A DNA stretch of 5,633 nucleotides from Planctomycetota bacterium (lineage in GTDB: Bacteria; Planctomycetota; Phycisphaerae; WQYP01). The stretch spans positions 1 to 5,633 of the forward strand of contig JAJZEY010000321.1 in NCBI GenBank assembly GCA_021805585.1. Reading direction: 5' to 3'. The notes below the pieces were generated by a model. That model searched no databases. It was not told the origin of the DNA and saw only the letters and a list, made by a program, of their open reading frames with translations. Shown here one piece after another: positions 5,624 to 5,633 of the stretch. The translations under genes were made by a program, and so were the position numbers. How positions within the stretch are numbered: the stretch's first letter is position 1; every line of letters starts with the position of its first letter.

Positions 5624-5633
5624 GTTCGTCAGG

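Noticed and set aside
1..5633. CRISPR arrays, transposons, toxin-antitoxin or defence genes, tRNA and rRNA
   Set aside because: None of the direct repeats have spacer structure, no transposase or defence motifs occur in the proteins, and no cloverleaf or rRNA segment was recognised by eye.

Overview
The window is a stretch of ordinary bacterial chromosome with five complete genes and the last codons of a sixth. The best guess for the source is a member of the Planctomycetota (Phycisphaerae-like) or a close PVC relative. The reasons are the long single-helix pseudopilin with an xNVxFxDxHVxF block near its C-terminus and an FLCPAD motif, the style of the FtsH paralogue, moderate-to-high GC content and weak or absent Shine-Dalgarno sites at some genes. 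This is inference from protein style, not a database match.

Layout. Bases 1-36 are the end of an upstream gene, probably the flavoprotein subunit of succinate dehydrogenase. Its stop overlaps the start of sdhB (33-773, plus strand) in an ATGA junction. A 73-base gap follows, with a hairpin that may terminate transcription from both sides. A convergent minus-strand gene (847-1455) encodes an unrecognised two-helix membrane protein with a possible PH-like soluble tail. Bases 1456-1799 lie between divergent genes and hold a 10-bp-period tandem repeat, several hairpins, a 33-base interrupted palindrome and a good -10 box for ftsH. ftsH (1800-3845) encodes a full-length membrane AAA+ zinc protease with all catalytic residues. 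It ends in a strong intrinsic terminator (3926-3965). Next come a pseudopilin-like gene (3998-4969) and, 35 bases on, a small three-helix membrane protein gene (5005-5412). These two probably form one transcription unit that ends at a second clear terminator (5565-5587). The last 140 bases hold another 10/20-bp-period repeat and a GC-rich hairpin, possibly part of a dispersed intergenic element.

How the genes relate. sdhB belongs to central respiration (succinate to quinone) and is the end of its operon; no membrane anchor gene lies downstream, so one would have to be upstream. ftsH is probably monocistronic and does membrane-protein quality control. The pseudopilin and the three-helix protein may act together at the envelope, but nothing in the sequence shows their job. 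I found no defence system, CRISPR array, transposase, tRNA or rRNA. The less ordinary content is in the intergenic DNA: two unrelated arrays repeating at exactly 10 bp, a long dyad upstream of ftsH, and overlapping alternative hairpins at the ftsH terminator.
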